From: ANME-2 cluster archaeon
Lineage (GTDB): Archaea; Halobacteriota; Methanosarcinia; Methanosarcinales; Methanogasteraceae
Length of the DNA: 23,607 nt
Reading direction: 5' to 3'
Assembly: GCA_003601535.1 (NCBI GenBank)
Contig: PIXW01000088.1
Coordinates: 1-23,607 of the forward strand
Shown: positions 1 to 7,668 of the stretch, piece by piece
Position numbering within the stretch: the first letter of the stretch is position 1
How the letters are laid out: the number at the start of each line of letters is the position of its first letter
The notes under the pieces: generated by a model
Database searches by the model: none
What the model was told of the DNA's origin: nothing
What the model saw: the letters and a program-made list of their open reading frames with translations, nothing else
Program-made: the position numbers and the translations under genes

Positions 1-456
1 AGCCCGGAGAAGGTGGAACTGGTCCACAGCATCGGTGCCCGCATCTCTGAGTTCCCGATAACGCTTGACGCGGCAAGGCGGGCACGCGAACTCGGCATGA
101 CCATCTCCATGGGCGCACCGAATGTTGTTCTCGGCAGGTCAACGTCTGGCAACCTCAGTACCAGTGAGGCGATCGATGCCGGTCTCGTCGATCTTCTCTG
201 CTCGGATTATAACCCGGGGTCCATGCTGCATTCCGCATTCATCCTGTGGAAGCGGGGAGTTCTGACGCTACCCTGTGCTGTTAAGATGATCACCCGGAAC
301 CCGGCAGAGGCGGTGGGTATGGATGGTACGATCGGGTCAATCGAGATCGGGAAACGCGCCGATCTGCTGATCGTCTCAGAACGGATGGGAATTCCTGTTG
401 TTGCACGCACGATTGTGGGCGGGGAGGTTGTGTATTCGGCAGGCGGTGTGAGATGA
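1..456 (+). CDS. phnM: PhnM-like amidohydrolase (alpha-D-ribose 1-methylphosphonate 5-triphosphate diphosphatase family), 3' part
   Basis: The reading frame is open from base 1 and ends at 454-456, giving the last 151 residues of a protein normally near 380 residues; the 5' end lies outside the window. The fragment has the PhnM-type end of an amidohydrolase barrel: SEFPIT, then MGAPNVVLGRSTSGN, then the metal-site aspartate in CSDYNPGSMLHSAF, and the usual closing block TRNPAEAVGM...GKRADLLIV. Known PhnM removes pyrophosphate from ribose-1-methylphosphonate triphosphate in the C-P lyase pathway. No other phn gene is visible here, so the substrate in this organism is not proven. The stop overlaps the next ATG (ATGA at 453-456), so the two genes are probably translated together. 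The family call is strong and the reaction is less certain. Confidence 0.8.
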   Translation, partial: SPEKVELVHSIGARISEFPITLDAARRARELGMTISMGAPNVVLGRSTSGNLSTSEAIDAGLVDLLCSDYNPGSMLHSAFILWKRGVLTLPCAVKMITRNPAEAVGMDGTIGSIEIGKRADLLIVSERMGIPVVARTIVGGEVVYSAGGVR

Positions 457-1244
457 CAAGAATCGGAGCGGCTCTGGATCTCCGTTTTGGGAAAGACACG
501 CTGCAGTTCATTGATTTTCTGTATTCCAACGGATTTGACCATATCGAGATCAGAAAGGACAACGATTACGTATACGGCACGGTGGACTCTGCCCTCATGG
601 GACGGGTTCTCTCTGAATACGATTTCACGATCTCGTACCATGCTCCGAGCCGGGAATTCAACCTTGCGAGCGTGAACGAACGAGTCAGGATGTCCTGCGT
701 CGATCAGGTGATCGGGATGGGTGAGTATCTGCAAGAGGTCGGTTCAAAGGCATGGGTGAACATACACGCGGGGCACATTCCGGAGCAGTACCATGAGCGA
801 GTCATCGCAAAGGCAGAAGAGAACATGAGGGCGTCACTGGATGAGATCGCGGCGGCATACCAGGGGCTGGATACGGGACTCCTGGTTGAGAACGACAGTT
901 TTGAGAAGCACATAACCAAATTCGGGCTGTATCCGGAGGCAATTTGGGATATCCTGAACCGGCATCCCGGTTTTGACATGACCTTTGATATCGGTCACGC
1001 CCACCACTCGGGCATCCCGCCTGAACGGTTCATCGAACTTCTTGGGCACAGGATCGAGGCGGCACATCTGCATGACAACAACGGCGTGTATGATGAGCAT
1101 CTCGCACCCGGCAGGGGTTCTGTTGATTTCGAGGGCGTCCTTGGGCGGCTCGATTTTTGCACCACGTATGTGCTTGAGATGAAGACGTTACCGGATGTTA
1201 TCTCGGGCAGGGAGTTTATCGAGTCGCTGGGGTTTATGAAATGA
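453..1244 (+). CDS. Sugar phosphate isomerase/epimerase-like TIM-barrel protein (AP endonuclease 2 superfamily)
   Basis: This 263-residue protein is full length for the xylose-isomerase-like/endonuclease IV TIM-barrel family. Likely metal ligands are visible in order: E146 in LVENDS, D179 and H182 in DIGHAHH, H205 and H207 in HLHDN, and a late glutamate in YVLEMK. These match the divalent-metal site of sugar isomerases, epimerases and AP endonucleases. The sequence alone does not separate those activities. It starts inside the stop of the PhnM-like gene (ATGA), which suggests a common pathway, perhaps handling a sugar or sugar phosphate released from phosphonate-like compounds. Its own stop overlaps another ATG at 1241. 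No signal peptide is seen, so it is probably cytoplasmic. Confidence 0.8.
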   Translation: MTRIGAALDLRFGKDTLQFIDFLYSNGFDHIEIRKDNDYVYGTVDSALMGRVLSEYDFTISYHAPSREFNLASVNERVRMSCVDQVIGMGEYLQEVGSKAWVNIHAGHIPEQYHERVIAKAEENMRASLDEIAAAYQGLDTGLLVENDSFEKHITKFGLYPEAIWDILNRHPGFDMTFDIGHAHHSGIPPERFIELLGHRIEAAHLHDNNGVYDEHLAPGRGSVDFEGVLGRLDFCTTYVLEMKTLPDVISGREFIESLGFMK

Positions 1245-1345
1245 CAGAAGAAGAGACCAAAATCGAAAGCCGTGACTTAAACCTCTGGGGGCACTACTGT
1301 TCATTTCCAATGAAAACATTTCAACCAATCATTCATTCCCAGTGA
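1241..1345 (+). pseudogene. ATGA-coupled 34-codon orphan frame, possible start of a lost third operon gene
   Basis: The stop of the TIM-barrel gene (1242-1244) overlaps an ATG at 1241 in the same ATGA arrangement used between the two preceding genes. The frame begins MTEEETKIESRD, which reads like a normal charged N-terminus. It then runs into odd composition (LWGHYCSFPM) and stops at 1343-1345, inside the repeat region before the ATPase gene. I read this as the remaining 5' end of a third operon gene cut off when the ATPase segment arrived. A chance ATG is the alternative. No protein family can be recognised from so short a stretch. Confidence 0.3.
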
Positions 1346-1348
1346 AAA
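1300..1348. promoter_or_regulatory. Two palindromic 17-bp direct repeats upstream of the ATPase gene (candidate operators)
   Basis: Two copies of TTCATTYCCARTGAAAA lie at 1300-1316 and 1332-1348, with 15 of 17 bases identical. They start exactly 32 bp apart, about three helical turns, so they sit on the same DNA face. Each copy is itself an inverted repeat, TTCATT-3 nt-AATGAA in the first and TTCATT-3 nt-AGTGAA in the second. The second copy ends five bases before a TATA-like TGTATAA (1354-1360). This is a typical position for a regulator or upstream activator site in archaea. Confidence 0.55.
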
Positions 1349-1353
1349 TTTCA

Positions 1354-1360
1354 TGTATAA
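1354..1360 (+). promoter_or_regulatory. TATA-like box of the AAA ATPase gene, probably leaderless
   Basis: TGTATAA is centred about 25 bases before the ATG at 1382. Archaeal transcription usually starts about 25-27 bases past the TATA centre, so the transcript would begin at or next to the start codon. There is no Shine-Dalgarno sequence before the ATG, which fits a leaderless message. Confidence 0.45.
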
Positions 1361-1381
1361 CAAGAAACAGATACGCCAATC

Positions 1382-2662
1382 ATGAATAAGAGACAGCTAA
1401 AAGAGATCGTTGTCCAGCAGAGAGAAGAGCTAAAAAGGAAGGACAGGGGAATAGAGCGAGAAAATCTGGAAGAGATCGGAAGATACCTGAAAATCCCGCA
1501 CGTACTGATAATCAGCGGTGTGAGAAGGTCTGGAAAATCGACCCTGCTGACACAGATCATGTCAGAATGGTACGATCGCGATTTTTATTATCTGAACTTT
1601 GAGGACGAGCGATTGATATCGTTTTCAGCGGAAGAGGATTTTGATCTCCTTTATCAGGTGTTTCTTGAACTTTATGGAGAACAGAAAATATTCTTCTTCG
1701 ATGAAATCCAGAATGTCTCCGGCTGGGAACGGTTTGTGAGACGGATGTATGAGCGCGGCAACAAGTTCGTAATCACCGGGTCGAATGCAAGACTGCTGAG
1801 CAGGGAACTCGCAACGCATCTGACCGGACGGCATATCGCAAAAGAATTGTACCCCTTCTCATTCAGGGAGTTTTTGAGGCTCAAAGGTGCTGAACCCGGA
1901 GAAAATTTCGAGTATATCACAGAAGAGCGGGCTAAAATCGAGAAACACCTCTCCCAATATATTGAAGACGGCGGTTTTCCAGAGTATCTGAGATATGGAG
2001 AGAAGGAGATACTTCACAGGCTCTTTGGCGATATACTCTTCAGGGACATACTTGTGAGATACGGGATAAGAGAGACGAAGACCTTTCAGGAGATTGCCAA
2101 CTATTTGATGGCGAACATCTCAAACACGGTAAGTTACAACAGATTAAAGAATATATTCAATCTGGGAAGCGTGAATACCGTAAAGAACTATGCTCTGTAT
2201 CTGGAAAGCAGTTTTTTGATCTTTTTTGTCGATCGATTCTCATATTCCGGAGGTGTACGACATGCGTCCCCAAAGAAAGTTTACTGCGTGGATACGGGAC
2301 TTAGAAACGTAGTATCCTTTAAATTTTCAGAAGACATCGGAAGAACGATAGAGAATCTTGTATTTATAGAATTGAAGCGCCGTTCATCGCAAACAGAGAT
2401 CTATTACTGGAAGAACAAGGGGGAGGTCGATTTTGTGATAAAGAATGGTATGAAGGTTGAGGAACTGATCCAGGTCTGTTATTCTGTGAATGAAGAGACA
2501 GAGAAGCGGGAGGTGAGTGCGCTTGTTGCGGCAATGGATGAGTTTGGGCTTGCGGAGGGGCTGATCATAACCGATGACATCGAGAGGGAAGAGGAGATCG
2601 GTGACAGGAGGATCGTGTTCATGCCGCTCTGGAAGTGGCTGCTGGATATCCCTGAAGAATGA
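1382..2662 (+). CDS. AAA ATPase with C-terminal DUF4143 domain
   Basis: This 426-residue protein has a P-loop GVRRSGKST at 46-54, a Walker B strand IFFFDE at 103-108, and a sensor-like strand ending in ITGSNA. It then has LTGRHIAKELYPFSFREFL, a hallmark of the DUF4143/AAA_14 ATPases. The C-terminal third (VDTGLRN, ENLVFIELKRR, YYWKNKGEVDFVI) has the E...K...EVDF layout of the nuclease-fold DUF4143 domain. The biochemical role of this family is unknown. Members often occur as variable, lineage-specific genes in archaea. The gene uses AGA and ATA codons and is more AT-rich than its neighbours, which fits transfer. It stands alone behind a pair of operator-like repeats and converges on the minus-strand HPS-RraA gene. 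Confidence 0.9.
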   Translation: MNKRQLKEIVVQQREELKRKDRGIERENLEEIGRYLKIPHVLIISGVRRSGKSTLLTQIMSEWYDRDFYYLNFEDERLISFSAEEDFDLLYQVFLELYGEQKIFFFDEIQNVSGWERFVRRMYERGNKFVITGSNARLLSRELATHLTGRHIAKELYPFSFREFLRLKGAEPGENFEYITEERAKIEKHLSQYIEDGGFPEYLRYGEKEILHRLFGDILFRDILVRYGIRETKTFQEIANYLMANISNTVSYNRLKNIFNLGSVNTVKNYALYLESSFLIFFVDRFSYSGGVRHASPKKVYCVDTGLRNVVSFKFSEDIGRTIENLVFIELKRRSSQTEIYYWKNKGEVDFVIKNGMKVEELIQVCYSVNEETEKREVSALVAAMDEFGLAEGLIITDDIEREEEIGDRRIVFMPLWKWLLDIPEE

Positions 2663-2864
2663 ATATGATGCTGTGATCGAATCTATATAGATTATGGTGC
2701 CAACTCAGTAGTTCCGATTTTAGATAGTTTCGGTGGATGTTTGCGAGGTGATTGTGGCTGGATGGTGACGTGGCTGGGAATTGTGTTCGGAACCCGGTAG
2801 TTTCGGAAGTACTGGTGGAACAGCTTTCGGTTTCGGGATGTTGATGAACCTGTTTATGCCTTCT

Positions 2865-4154
2865 TCACACCGACCTCTTCTCCCATTCCGCAAGCTCCAG
2901 CACCTCAGATAGAGACTTCCCGCGTTTTATCTCCTCTCTTATCCGAAGTTCTGTCTTGTAAACTTCCTTTGCGCGTCTTGCAATCTCATAAGCCCTCTCC
3001 TTCGGGATCACAACCACACCACTGTCATCTCCAACGATATAATCACCATTTCGCACAATCTGCCCCCCGCACACGATCTCCGCACCGATCTCCCCATACC
3101 CTTTTGGTTCGCCAGCATTCGGGACGATCGCACGCGCAAAGATAGGATAATTGAATGCTCTGATCTCATCCACATCTCTCACTGCTCCATCGATCACAAC
3201 ACCCGCGATCTTCCTGTTCATGCAACTGAGAGTTGCCAGTTCGCCCCATGGAGCAATATCCGCACGTCCATTCTCGATCACAATCACATCATCCTTGCCA
3301 GCGCAGTCGATCGCCTCAACAGGCTTTGCCCAATCTCCCGGAAGCGTTTGAACCGTGATCGCTCTTCCAGCGATCTTCAGACCCGGGCATATCGAGATTA
3401 TCCCGCTCATCGCGCCTTTGCGGTGCATCGCATCCGAGATGTTTGGTGTGGATACCTGCCTGAGCAGTTCGATTGTCATCTCGTCAACCGGTCGTTTTTT
3501 GACCATCTCCGGTACTGATCCGCGATCGATGGCATCGCGGATCGCAGCCGCTGCTGCAGAAGCGTCATCAGAACGTGTGATCGCACCCCCGGCGATGATG
3601 ATACAGGCACCAAGAGAGGCTGCCTGTGCTGCAGTCCCCGGGTCAAGTCCACCGGCAACAGCAACATCGATATTCACCGCGTCTACTACTTTTTTGAGGA
3701 TGTCCAGTGCGTTCATGCCCTTCATCTGCTGATCAATCCCGACATGAACGCAGATATAATCGATTCCCAGTTCTTCGAGTTTTTTTGCACGATTGACAGG
3801 ATCATCCACAGACAACAGATCAGCCATCAGTTTCACGCCATATTTTCTTGCAGATCGCACCGCATCCTCGATCGTAGAATCATCAGCACCGCCAAGGATT
3901 GAGATGATGTCTGCGCCGGATTTTGCAGCCATCTCAACCTCGATCGCTCCTGTGTCCATCGTCTTCATATCAGCAACAATGATGCGATCCGGAAACGATT
4001 CTCTGATTGCACGTATCGCAGCCATGCCCTCGCTCTTGATGAGTGGTGTCCCAACCTCGATTAAGTCGATGCACTCTGAGGCTTCTCTTGCGATCCGGAT
4101 CGCGCGATCGGTTTCCAGCAGATCGAGTGCGAGCTGGAGTTTCTTGCGAGCCAT
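2865..4154 (-). CDS. hps: Bifunctional 3-hexulose-6-phosphate synthase / RraA-like protein
   Basis: The 429-residue protein is a fusion. Residues 1-212 are a 3-hexulose-6-phosphate synthase barrel of the OMPDC superfamily: LALDLL near the start, the catalytic ADMKTMDTG at 61-69, VHVG at 137-139, and the phosphate-binding [10 protein letters not shown] and IIAGGAI. Residues 225-429 are an RraA/HMG-aldolase-like domain with GELA at 304-307, the GAVRD metal site at 323-327 and [11 protein letters not shown] at 374-384. In archaea lacking the oxidative pentose phosphate pathway, HPS works in reverse. It splits hexulose 6-phosphate to ribulose 5-phosphate and formaldehyde, supplying pentoses. The role of the RraA half is unknown. 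No 6-phospho-3-hexuloisomerase gene is in the window. The gene starts 41 bases after cobT on the same strand and may be co-transcribed with it. Confidence 0.88.
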   Translation of the reverse strand: MARKKLQLALDLLETDRAIRIAREASECIDLIEVGTPLIKSEGMAAIRAIRESFPDRIIVADMKTMDTGAIEVEMAAKSGADIISILGGADDSTIEDAVRSARKYGVKLMADLLSVDDPVNRAKKLEELGIDYICVHVGIDQQMKGMNALDILKKVVDAVNIDVAVAGGLDPGTAAQAASLGACIIIAGGAITRSDDASAAAAAIRDAIDRGSVPEMVKKRPVDEMTIELLRQVSTPNISDAMHRKGAMSGIISICPGLKIAGRAITVQTLPGDWAKPVEAIDCAGKDDVIVIENGRADIAPWGELATLSCMNRKIAGVVIDGAVRDVDEIRAFNYPIFARAIVPNAGEPKGYGEIGAEIVCGGQIVRNGDYIVGDDSGVVVIPKERAYEIARRAKEVYKTELRIREEIKRGKSLSEVLELAEWEKRSV

Positions 4155-4195
4155 GTCGTATTCTGGGGTGCGGGAGGGGATAAAGTATGCCTGTC

Positions 4196-5278
4196 TTAAC
4201 GAGGTTTACCCAAACGATTCCCTCCCATCAACTCCTCATACACCGCCTCAACCGCATCGAGCATCTCCTTCTGGGTAACACCGAGCATACCTGCAACATA
4301 CATCGCACCACCGGCACCAACCCCTTCCTTGACCTCGCCGTCCTCGTATTTGCGCAAGCCATCCATACGTGAGTCTGCAAATCCGGGATCGACAACATGA
4401 ACACAGCATCCGAGATCGCGGATCGCCGCGTCAAAATCGAACGAACGATCCTGATATACATATTTCGTGGTCGCAATCGAGATTCTATCGGTATCCATGC
4501 CGAGATGCTTCAATATCGCAAATACCGCAATCATCTGGGTGCCGCCTGCAAGAATGATGCTGCAATCCAATGATGATGTTATGCCGTAAACCAATCCAGC
4601 AACTGCCGGCATCATCGGATCGCCAACAGATGCTATGGCATGCATCGGATCATCGCGCGCCTCATCCACTGTGAGCATGGATGCATCGATACCTTTTCTT
4701 ACAACCTCACGCTTGATTTTGAGAGGATTCGCTTTCCAGCTGCTGCTAACCCCATAATCGTATCCAAGTGCGGTCAGGACGCCGAGAGCTGTGGTTGTGC
4801 CGCCAGGGATACTCTCTCCTATGATGATAGAATCTGATAACTTTCCGAGTTGCAAGCCGATGTGTACAGCACGTCCGTAGATCACATCAGCGTGTGAAAC
4901 AGCGTTTCCGTATCGAATATCACGTCCTGGTGCAGCACCGAGATCGATTACCGGGACATCTGGCACGATTCGCAGTCCAGCGTTGACGAACAGGTACGGC
5001 ATGTCGGTCAGTTGCAGCGCGGCACGGGTCATGACAGCAGGCGTTGGCGCACCGTCCACCTTCATTGGCAGTGCAGGCACGCTCCTTGGACTGCCATACA
5101 CAACGATCTCAGCATCGCCTGCTGGTGTGTAAAAATTGAGATCGGTGGTTGCGCCTGCAGCAGAGATGTTTGGAATCCTGCACGTATCGGTATTCGATAA
5201 TACGCAGAGAAAGAGGGGATTGCAGGGAGGATCTCTCTCAGTTCCGGTTGACATGCTCCAGTTTGACATCGCAATCAT
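4196..5278 (-). CDS. cobT: Archaeal nicotinate-nucleotide-dependent phosphoribosyltransferase CobT (TIGR00303-like)
   Basis: The protein matches the archaeal CobT family: [10 protein letters not shown] near the start, then [49 protein letters not shown] and AGGTQM. CobT makes the alpha-riboside phosphate of the lower base for cobamide (B12-type) assembly, acting in the cytoplasm. The frame stays open to a GTG at 5350. The extra 24 residues are atypical for the family, and the DNA there looks like a non-coding repeat. I therefore place the start at the ATG at 5278; ATGs at 5269 and 5254 are also possible. It probably heads a short unit with the HPS-RraA gene. The window also encodes cobyric acid synthase, another cobamide enzyme. 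Confidence 0.85.
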   Translation of the reverse strand: MIAMSNWSMSTGTERDPPCNPLFLCVLSNTDTCRIPNISAAGATTDLNFYTPAGDAEIVVYGSPRSVPALPMKVDGAPTPAVMTRAALQLTDMPYLFVNAGLRIVPDVPVIDLGAAPGRDIRYGNAVSHADVIYGRAVHIGLQLGKLSDSIIIGESIPGGTTTALGVLTALGYDYGVSSSWKANPLKIKREVVRKGIDASMLTVDEARDDPMHAIASVGDPMMPAVAGLVYGITSSLDCSIILAGGTQMIAVFAILKHLGMDTDRISIATTKYVYQDRSFDFDAAIRDLGCCVHVVDPGFADSRMDGLRKYEDGEVKEGVGAGGAMYVAGMLGVTQKEMLDAVEAVYEELMGGNRLGKPR

Positions 5279-5294
5279 CCCATCTCTGTACTTG

Positions 5295-5314
5295 CTCAAC
5301 CTGAGTTGAGGTTG
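5295..5314 (-). promoter_or_regulatory. Overlapping inverted repeats just upstream of cobT
   Basis: Two mutually exclusive 6-bp inverted repeats overlap here: CTCAAC/GTTGAG with a 4-base loop (5295-5310), and CAACCT/AGGTTG with a 6-base loop (5298-5314). They lie 17-36 bases before the preferred cobT ATG. That would place a hairpin in the 5' leader or a dimer site near the promoter. The function is unknown. Confidence 0.3.
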
Positions 5315-5321
5315 CTGTTTG

Positions 5322-5376
5322 CACATAACCACAAGATTACACAGATTCACACAAGATTGTTCTCTGTGTTGACCTT
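5322..5376 (-). repeat. Degenerate short-period intergenic repeat before cobT
   Basis: Read on the minus strand, the segment contains AATCTTGTGTG, AATCTGTGT and AATCTTGTGG in tandem, after an ACACAGAGAAC stretch. This 9-11 base periodicity resembles short dispersed intergenic repeats seen in many prokaryotes. It is the main reason for rejecting the upstream GTG as the cobT start. Confidence 0.35.
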
Positions 5377-5419
5377 ATGATTCCGGTTCCATACCAACCT
5401 GATGCCGAGCATGTCCCGA

Positions 5420-6625
5420 TTATATATCTGCCACTGTCAGAACCTTAACTGTGGTGGGATGTTTGGTGATAGGTCCTATTTCAGCTCCTACAAGGCATTT
5501 TACATTCTTTTCGGCAGCGATGTCCAGTAATCGCTGGGTGACCACTCCATCAAAGACCACACTCTCGATACTATCGGTACAGGATTTCAATGAACCTGCC
5601 AGGTCCCGCACCGGCACTTCCTCGATGATATTGGTATCACTGTCAAGCAGCCGTGCACTCGTGGTATCAGCAAGTTCCCTTGCATGTGTGGTGAGTTCGG
5701 AACCGTTTTCCGGTTTAGCGATCTTTCGAGGTTTCGCAATGACTTTTTTGCGTATCCTTTCACCACGATCATGAGTTTTTCTCTTCGATTCGGCAGGCGA
5801 TGCATAACTAACGATCGCCTGCTCAATGGGTTCCTTCTGACGGAGCGCGGTCACGATCTCCTTCTGAACGAGCTCCTCAACGCCCTTGCCATCCGGAGCA
5901 CGCGCGACAAAATCGATGTCTGCCACCTGAAGCAATTCCTTGATGATCAATTCTCCACCACGATCTCCGTCTGTAAAAGCAGTAACCGTCTTTTCCTTGC
6001 ACAACGGAATGATCGAATCCGGGATACTCGTCCCACCAACTGCGATCGCATTCTTGATCCCGTATCGCAGCAGATTGAGAACATCTGCCCGCCCCTCCAC
6101 TACGATGATTGCATCGGACTCCGCTACATGCGGACCTGCTGGAAGTTTCTCACTGCCATATTCGGTGATTTCTTCCACTCTCACCGCTTTTTTAACCTCG
6201 TCTGCAATCTCCTGGCTCTCAGGGACTGTTTGATTGAACATAGAGGTTAAGACATACTTTGCTCTGTCGATTATCTGCTTTCTTTTTGTAGCACGCACAT
6301 CCACCATCGTATCCAGTTCGATGTGCGCAGTGCACGGACCAACACGGTCGATCGTTTCGAGTGATGCTGCCAGAATGGCAGTTTCAACGCGATCGAGACT
6401 CGATGGAATAGTAATCGTCCCGCTTGACCTGCCGCCCTTGGAACCGATCGTTACATCGATTCTACCAATCCGCCCTGTCTTCTGAAGATCGCGCAGATCG
6501 AGATCGCTGCCCAGCAATCCTTCGGTCTGTCCAAAGATTGCCCCAACTACATCAGGTCTTTCAATGATTCCATCCGCAGTTATTTTAGCTTGAATGACAT
6601 ATTTCGTTGTATCAGAATCTTGCAT
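5420..6625 (-). CDS. dnaG: Archaeal DnaG primase-like protein
   Basis: The start at 6625 gives 401 residues beginning [15 protein letters not shown], the standard archaeal DnaG N-terminus, followed by GVIERPDVV-like and FGQTEGLLG blocks (20-38). A GGGGTGGT ribosome binding site lies five bases before this ATG, so the in-frame ATG at 6679 is rejected. The Toprim domain shows VEGRADV at 176-182 and DGDRGGE at 219-225, holding the catalytic Glu and Asp residues. Residues 275-330 are a charged, probably flexible linker, followed by a conserved C-terminal domain ending [15 protein letters not shown]. Archaeal DnaG synthesises RNA in vitro and is also associated with the exosome, where it can act as a poly(A)-binding subunit. 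A second Toprim gene lies upstream on the same strand. Confidence 0.95.
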   Translation of the reverse strand: MQDSDTTKYVIQAKITADGIIERPDVVGAIFGQTEGLLGSDLDLRDLQKTGRIGRIDVTIGSKGGRSSGTITIPSSLDRVETAILAASLETIDRVGPCTAHIELDTMVDVRATKRKQIIDRAKYVLTSMFNQTVPESQEIADEVKKAVRVEEITEYGSEKLPAGPHVAESDAIIVVEGRADVLNLLRYGIKNAIAVGGTSIPDSIIPLCKEKTVTAFTDGDRGGELIIKELLQVADIDFVARAPDGKGVEELVQKEIVTALRQKEPIEQAIVSYASPAESKRKTHDRGERIRKKVIAKPRKIAKPENGSELTTHARELADTTSARLLDSDTNIIEEVPVRDLAGSLKSCTDSIESVVFDGVVTQRLLDIAAEKNVKCLVGAEIGPITKHPTTVKVLTVADI

Positions 6626-6629
6626 ATAA

Positions 6630-6641
6630 ACCACCCCTGTA
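6630..6641 (-). promoter_or_regulatory. Ribosome binding site of dnaG
   Basis: On the minus strand the bases just before the ATG at 6625 read CAGGGGTGGTTTAT. The GGGGTGGT core matches the archaeal anti-Shine-Dalgarno at the usual spacing and decides the start codon. Confidence 0.6.
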
Positions 6642-6841
6642 AAAATAGTCTCAGGATTACTTTGCCTGCGCCATGACATCCAGCATAGGATGCGATGTTT
6701 ACTATGTGTTACGTTTCACGATATCTTCCCGCGTTATGTAAACATGATTGATGATCGGTCTCTGATAATTCCCTTGAACTGATGTAACGATCCATTCGGA
6801 AATCTTCAGGGCATTGCAAGTGTTAACCGTTGACTATTATT

Positions 6842-6864
6842 ATCGGTTGTAGGTATATACCGAT
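6842..6864 (-). other. Inverted repeat containing a perfect 10-bp palindrome between the Toprim gene and dnaG
   Basis: ATCGGT (6842-6847) pairs with ACCGAT (6859-6864), and the interior includes the palindrome GGTATATACC (6852-6861). It lies about 40 bases past the Toprim stop and 220 bases before dnaG. No T-rich tail follows on the minus strand, so it is not a clear terminator. The rest of the 277-base gap shows no gene. Confidence 0.25.
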
Positions 6865-6902
6865 TTGTTGATAGCGATATAATAAGGTTGTGGTTTCCAA
6901 TA

Positions 6903-7325
6903 TTATCCAATACGTTTTATAATATTTTGTTGTAATCTCAGGATATGTCCATCGAGCCCCTGCACGTCTTTTATATCCTTCTGCACCAGGTTTCTTAGCC
7001 TTGTTCGCAGTCTGGTATCGGTGGTCACATCATGGGATTGCAGATACCGGGTGATCCGCGATGATAGTTCGTCGCCCCTGCGATCCCAGTCGGTCAGCAC
7101 GATCACAGAATTGTATGTGCATGCGAGCATCTCTGCAAAATGCAGCAGAGACTTTCCACTGGGTGATACGATTGCGCCGCATATTCCGAGATTACGCAGC
7201 GATGCCACATCACGCTGTCCTTCCACCACGATCGCTGCACCGTCGTCGGATTGCTGTATGAGATCCTGGAGTACATGCTCGATCATCTCGTAGCGATGAA
7301 ACATATCCTTATTTCTTGCAGTCAT
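6903..7325 (-). CDS. Small Toprim domain protein (UPF0292-like)
   Basis: This 140-residue protein is essentially one Toprim domain: IVVEGQRDV at 32-40 carries the Glu (E35), and LTDWDRRGDEL at 77-87 carries the DxD pair (D79, D81). Toprim domains catalyse or support phosphodiester chemistry in primases, topoisomerases and OLD-type nucleases. The stand-alone archaeal family has no assigned reaction. The C-terminus (RLRTRLRNLVQKDIKDVQGLDGHI) is basic. The start at 7325 overlaps the DUF167 gene by 17 bases, so the two are likely translated together. An ATG at 7304 is an alternative start. DnaG, with the same fold, follows downstream. Confidence 0.8.
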   Translation of the reverse strand: MTARNKDMFHRYEMIEHVLQDLIQQSDDGAAIVVEGQRDVASLRNLGICGAIVSPSGKSLLHFAEMLACTYNSVIVLTDWDRRGDELSSRITRYLQSHDVTTDTRLRTRLRNLVQKDIKDVQGLDGHILRLQQNIIKRIG

Positions 7326-7635
7326 CGTTAAAGAATGGGCGTAGTGCCTGAATTACAGCATCTCTGGTGATGCCAATCAGTTCAGCAGATTTCTTTGTGC
7401 TTGTTATACCATTCAATCGAATATAGAGGGGATTTATACCGAATAATCTTGACAATTCCTTGATCAATTGTTTATTTGCCTTACCATCTATGGCTTTCGC
7501 AGATAATTTTGCACGAATCCTGTTTCGCGATTCCTCGTATCCGCTTGGAACTTCTACACGTTTAGATCCAGGTATAACCTTGAAATAGATTGTTACACCA
7601 TTTCCTGTACTTTTTACAGCATCTTCGTAAGACAT
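7309..7635 (-). CDS. DUF167 / UPF0235 (YggU-like) family protein
   Basis: The 108-residue protein carries the DUF167 signature: KVIPGSKRVEV, then RAKLSAKAIDGKANKQLIKELSRLFG, then a lysine in a TSTKKSAELIGI turn. This small alpha/beta fold is widespread in bacteria and archaea, but its function is unknown. It is the first gene of a minus-strand unit leading into the small Toprim gene, with which it overlaps. TATA-like ATATATA and TATAAAAT sequences lie 10-30 bases before the ATG, so the message would be leaderless or have a very short leader. Confidence 0.85.
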   Translation of the reverse strand: MSYEDAVKSTGNGVTIYFKVIPGSKRVEVPSGYEESRNRIRAKLSAKAIDGKANKQLIKELSRLFGINPLYIRLNGITSTKKSAELIGITRDAVIQALRPFFNDDCKK

Positions 7636-7644
7636 GAGACCTGA

Positions 7645-7666
7645 TTTTATATGTTATATATGGTTG
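7645..7666. promoter_or_regulatory. AT-rich bidirectional promoter candidate
   Basis: TTTTATATGTTATATATGG contains TATA-like sequence on both strands. On the minus strand it fits the DUF167 start at 7635. On the plus strand, TTTTATAT at 7645-7652 would place a transcript start near 7669-7676, where the first RNA-like helix begins. Confidence 0.35.
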
Positions 7667-7668
7667 TA

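Noticed and set aside
207..734. Minus-strand 175-codon open frame
   Set aside because: Overlaps the PhnM-like and TIM-barrel genes antisense and shows no domain.
3793..4278. Plus-strand 161-codon open frame, with another at 3355-3732
   Set aside because: Both are antisense to the HPS-RraA fusion, which has clear catalytic motifs; the Ser/Ala-rich sequence is a shadow pattern.
5684..6250. Plus-strand 188-codon open frame across dnaG
   Set aside because: It lies antisense to the well-supported dnaG, has no family resemblance, and no promoter or ribosome binding site.
6626..6679. Upstream extension of dnaG to the ATG at 6679
   Set aside because: The family start and the GGGGTGGT ribosome binding site both favour 6625.
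6742..6784. Possible C/D box sRNA (TGATGAT, then CTGAT and ACTGATG)
   Set aside because: Box spacing is wrong, there is no convincing C' box, and no terminal stem was found.
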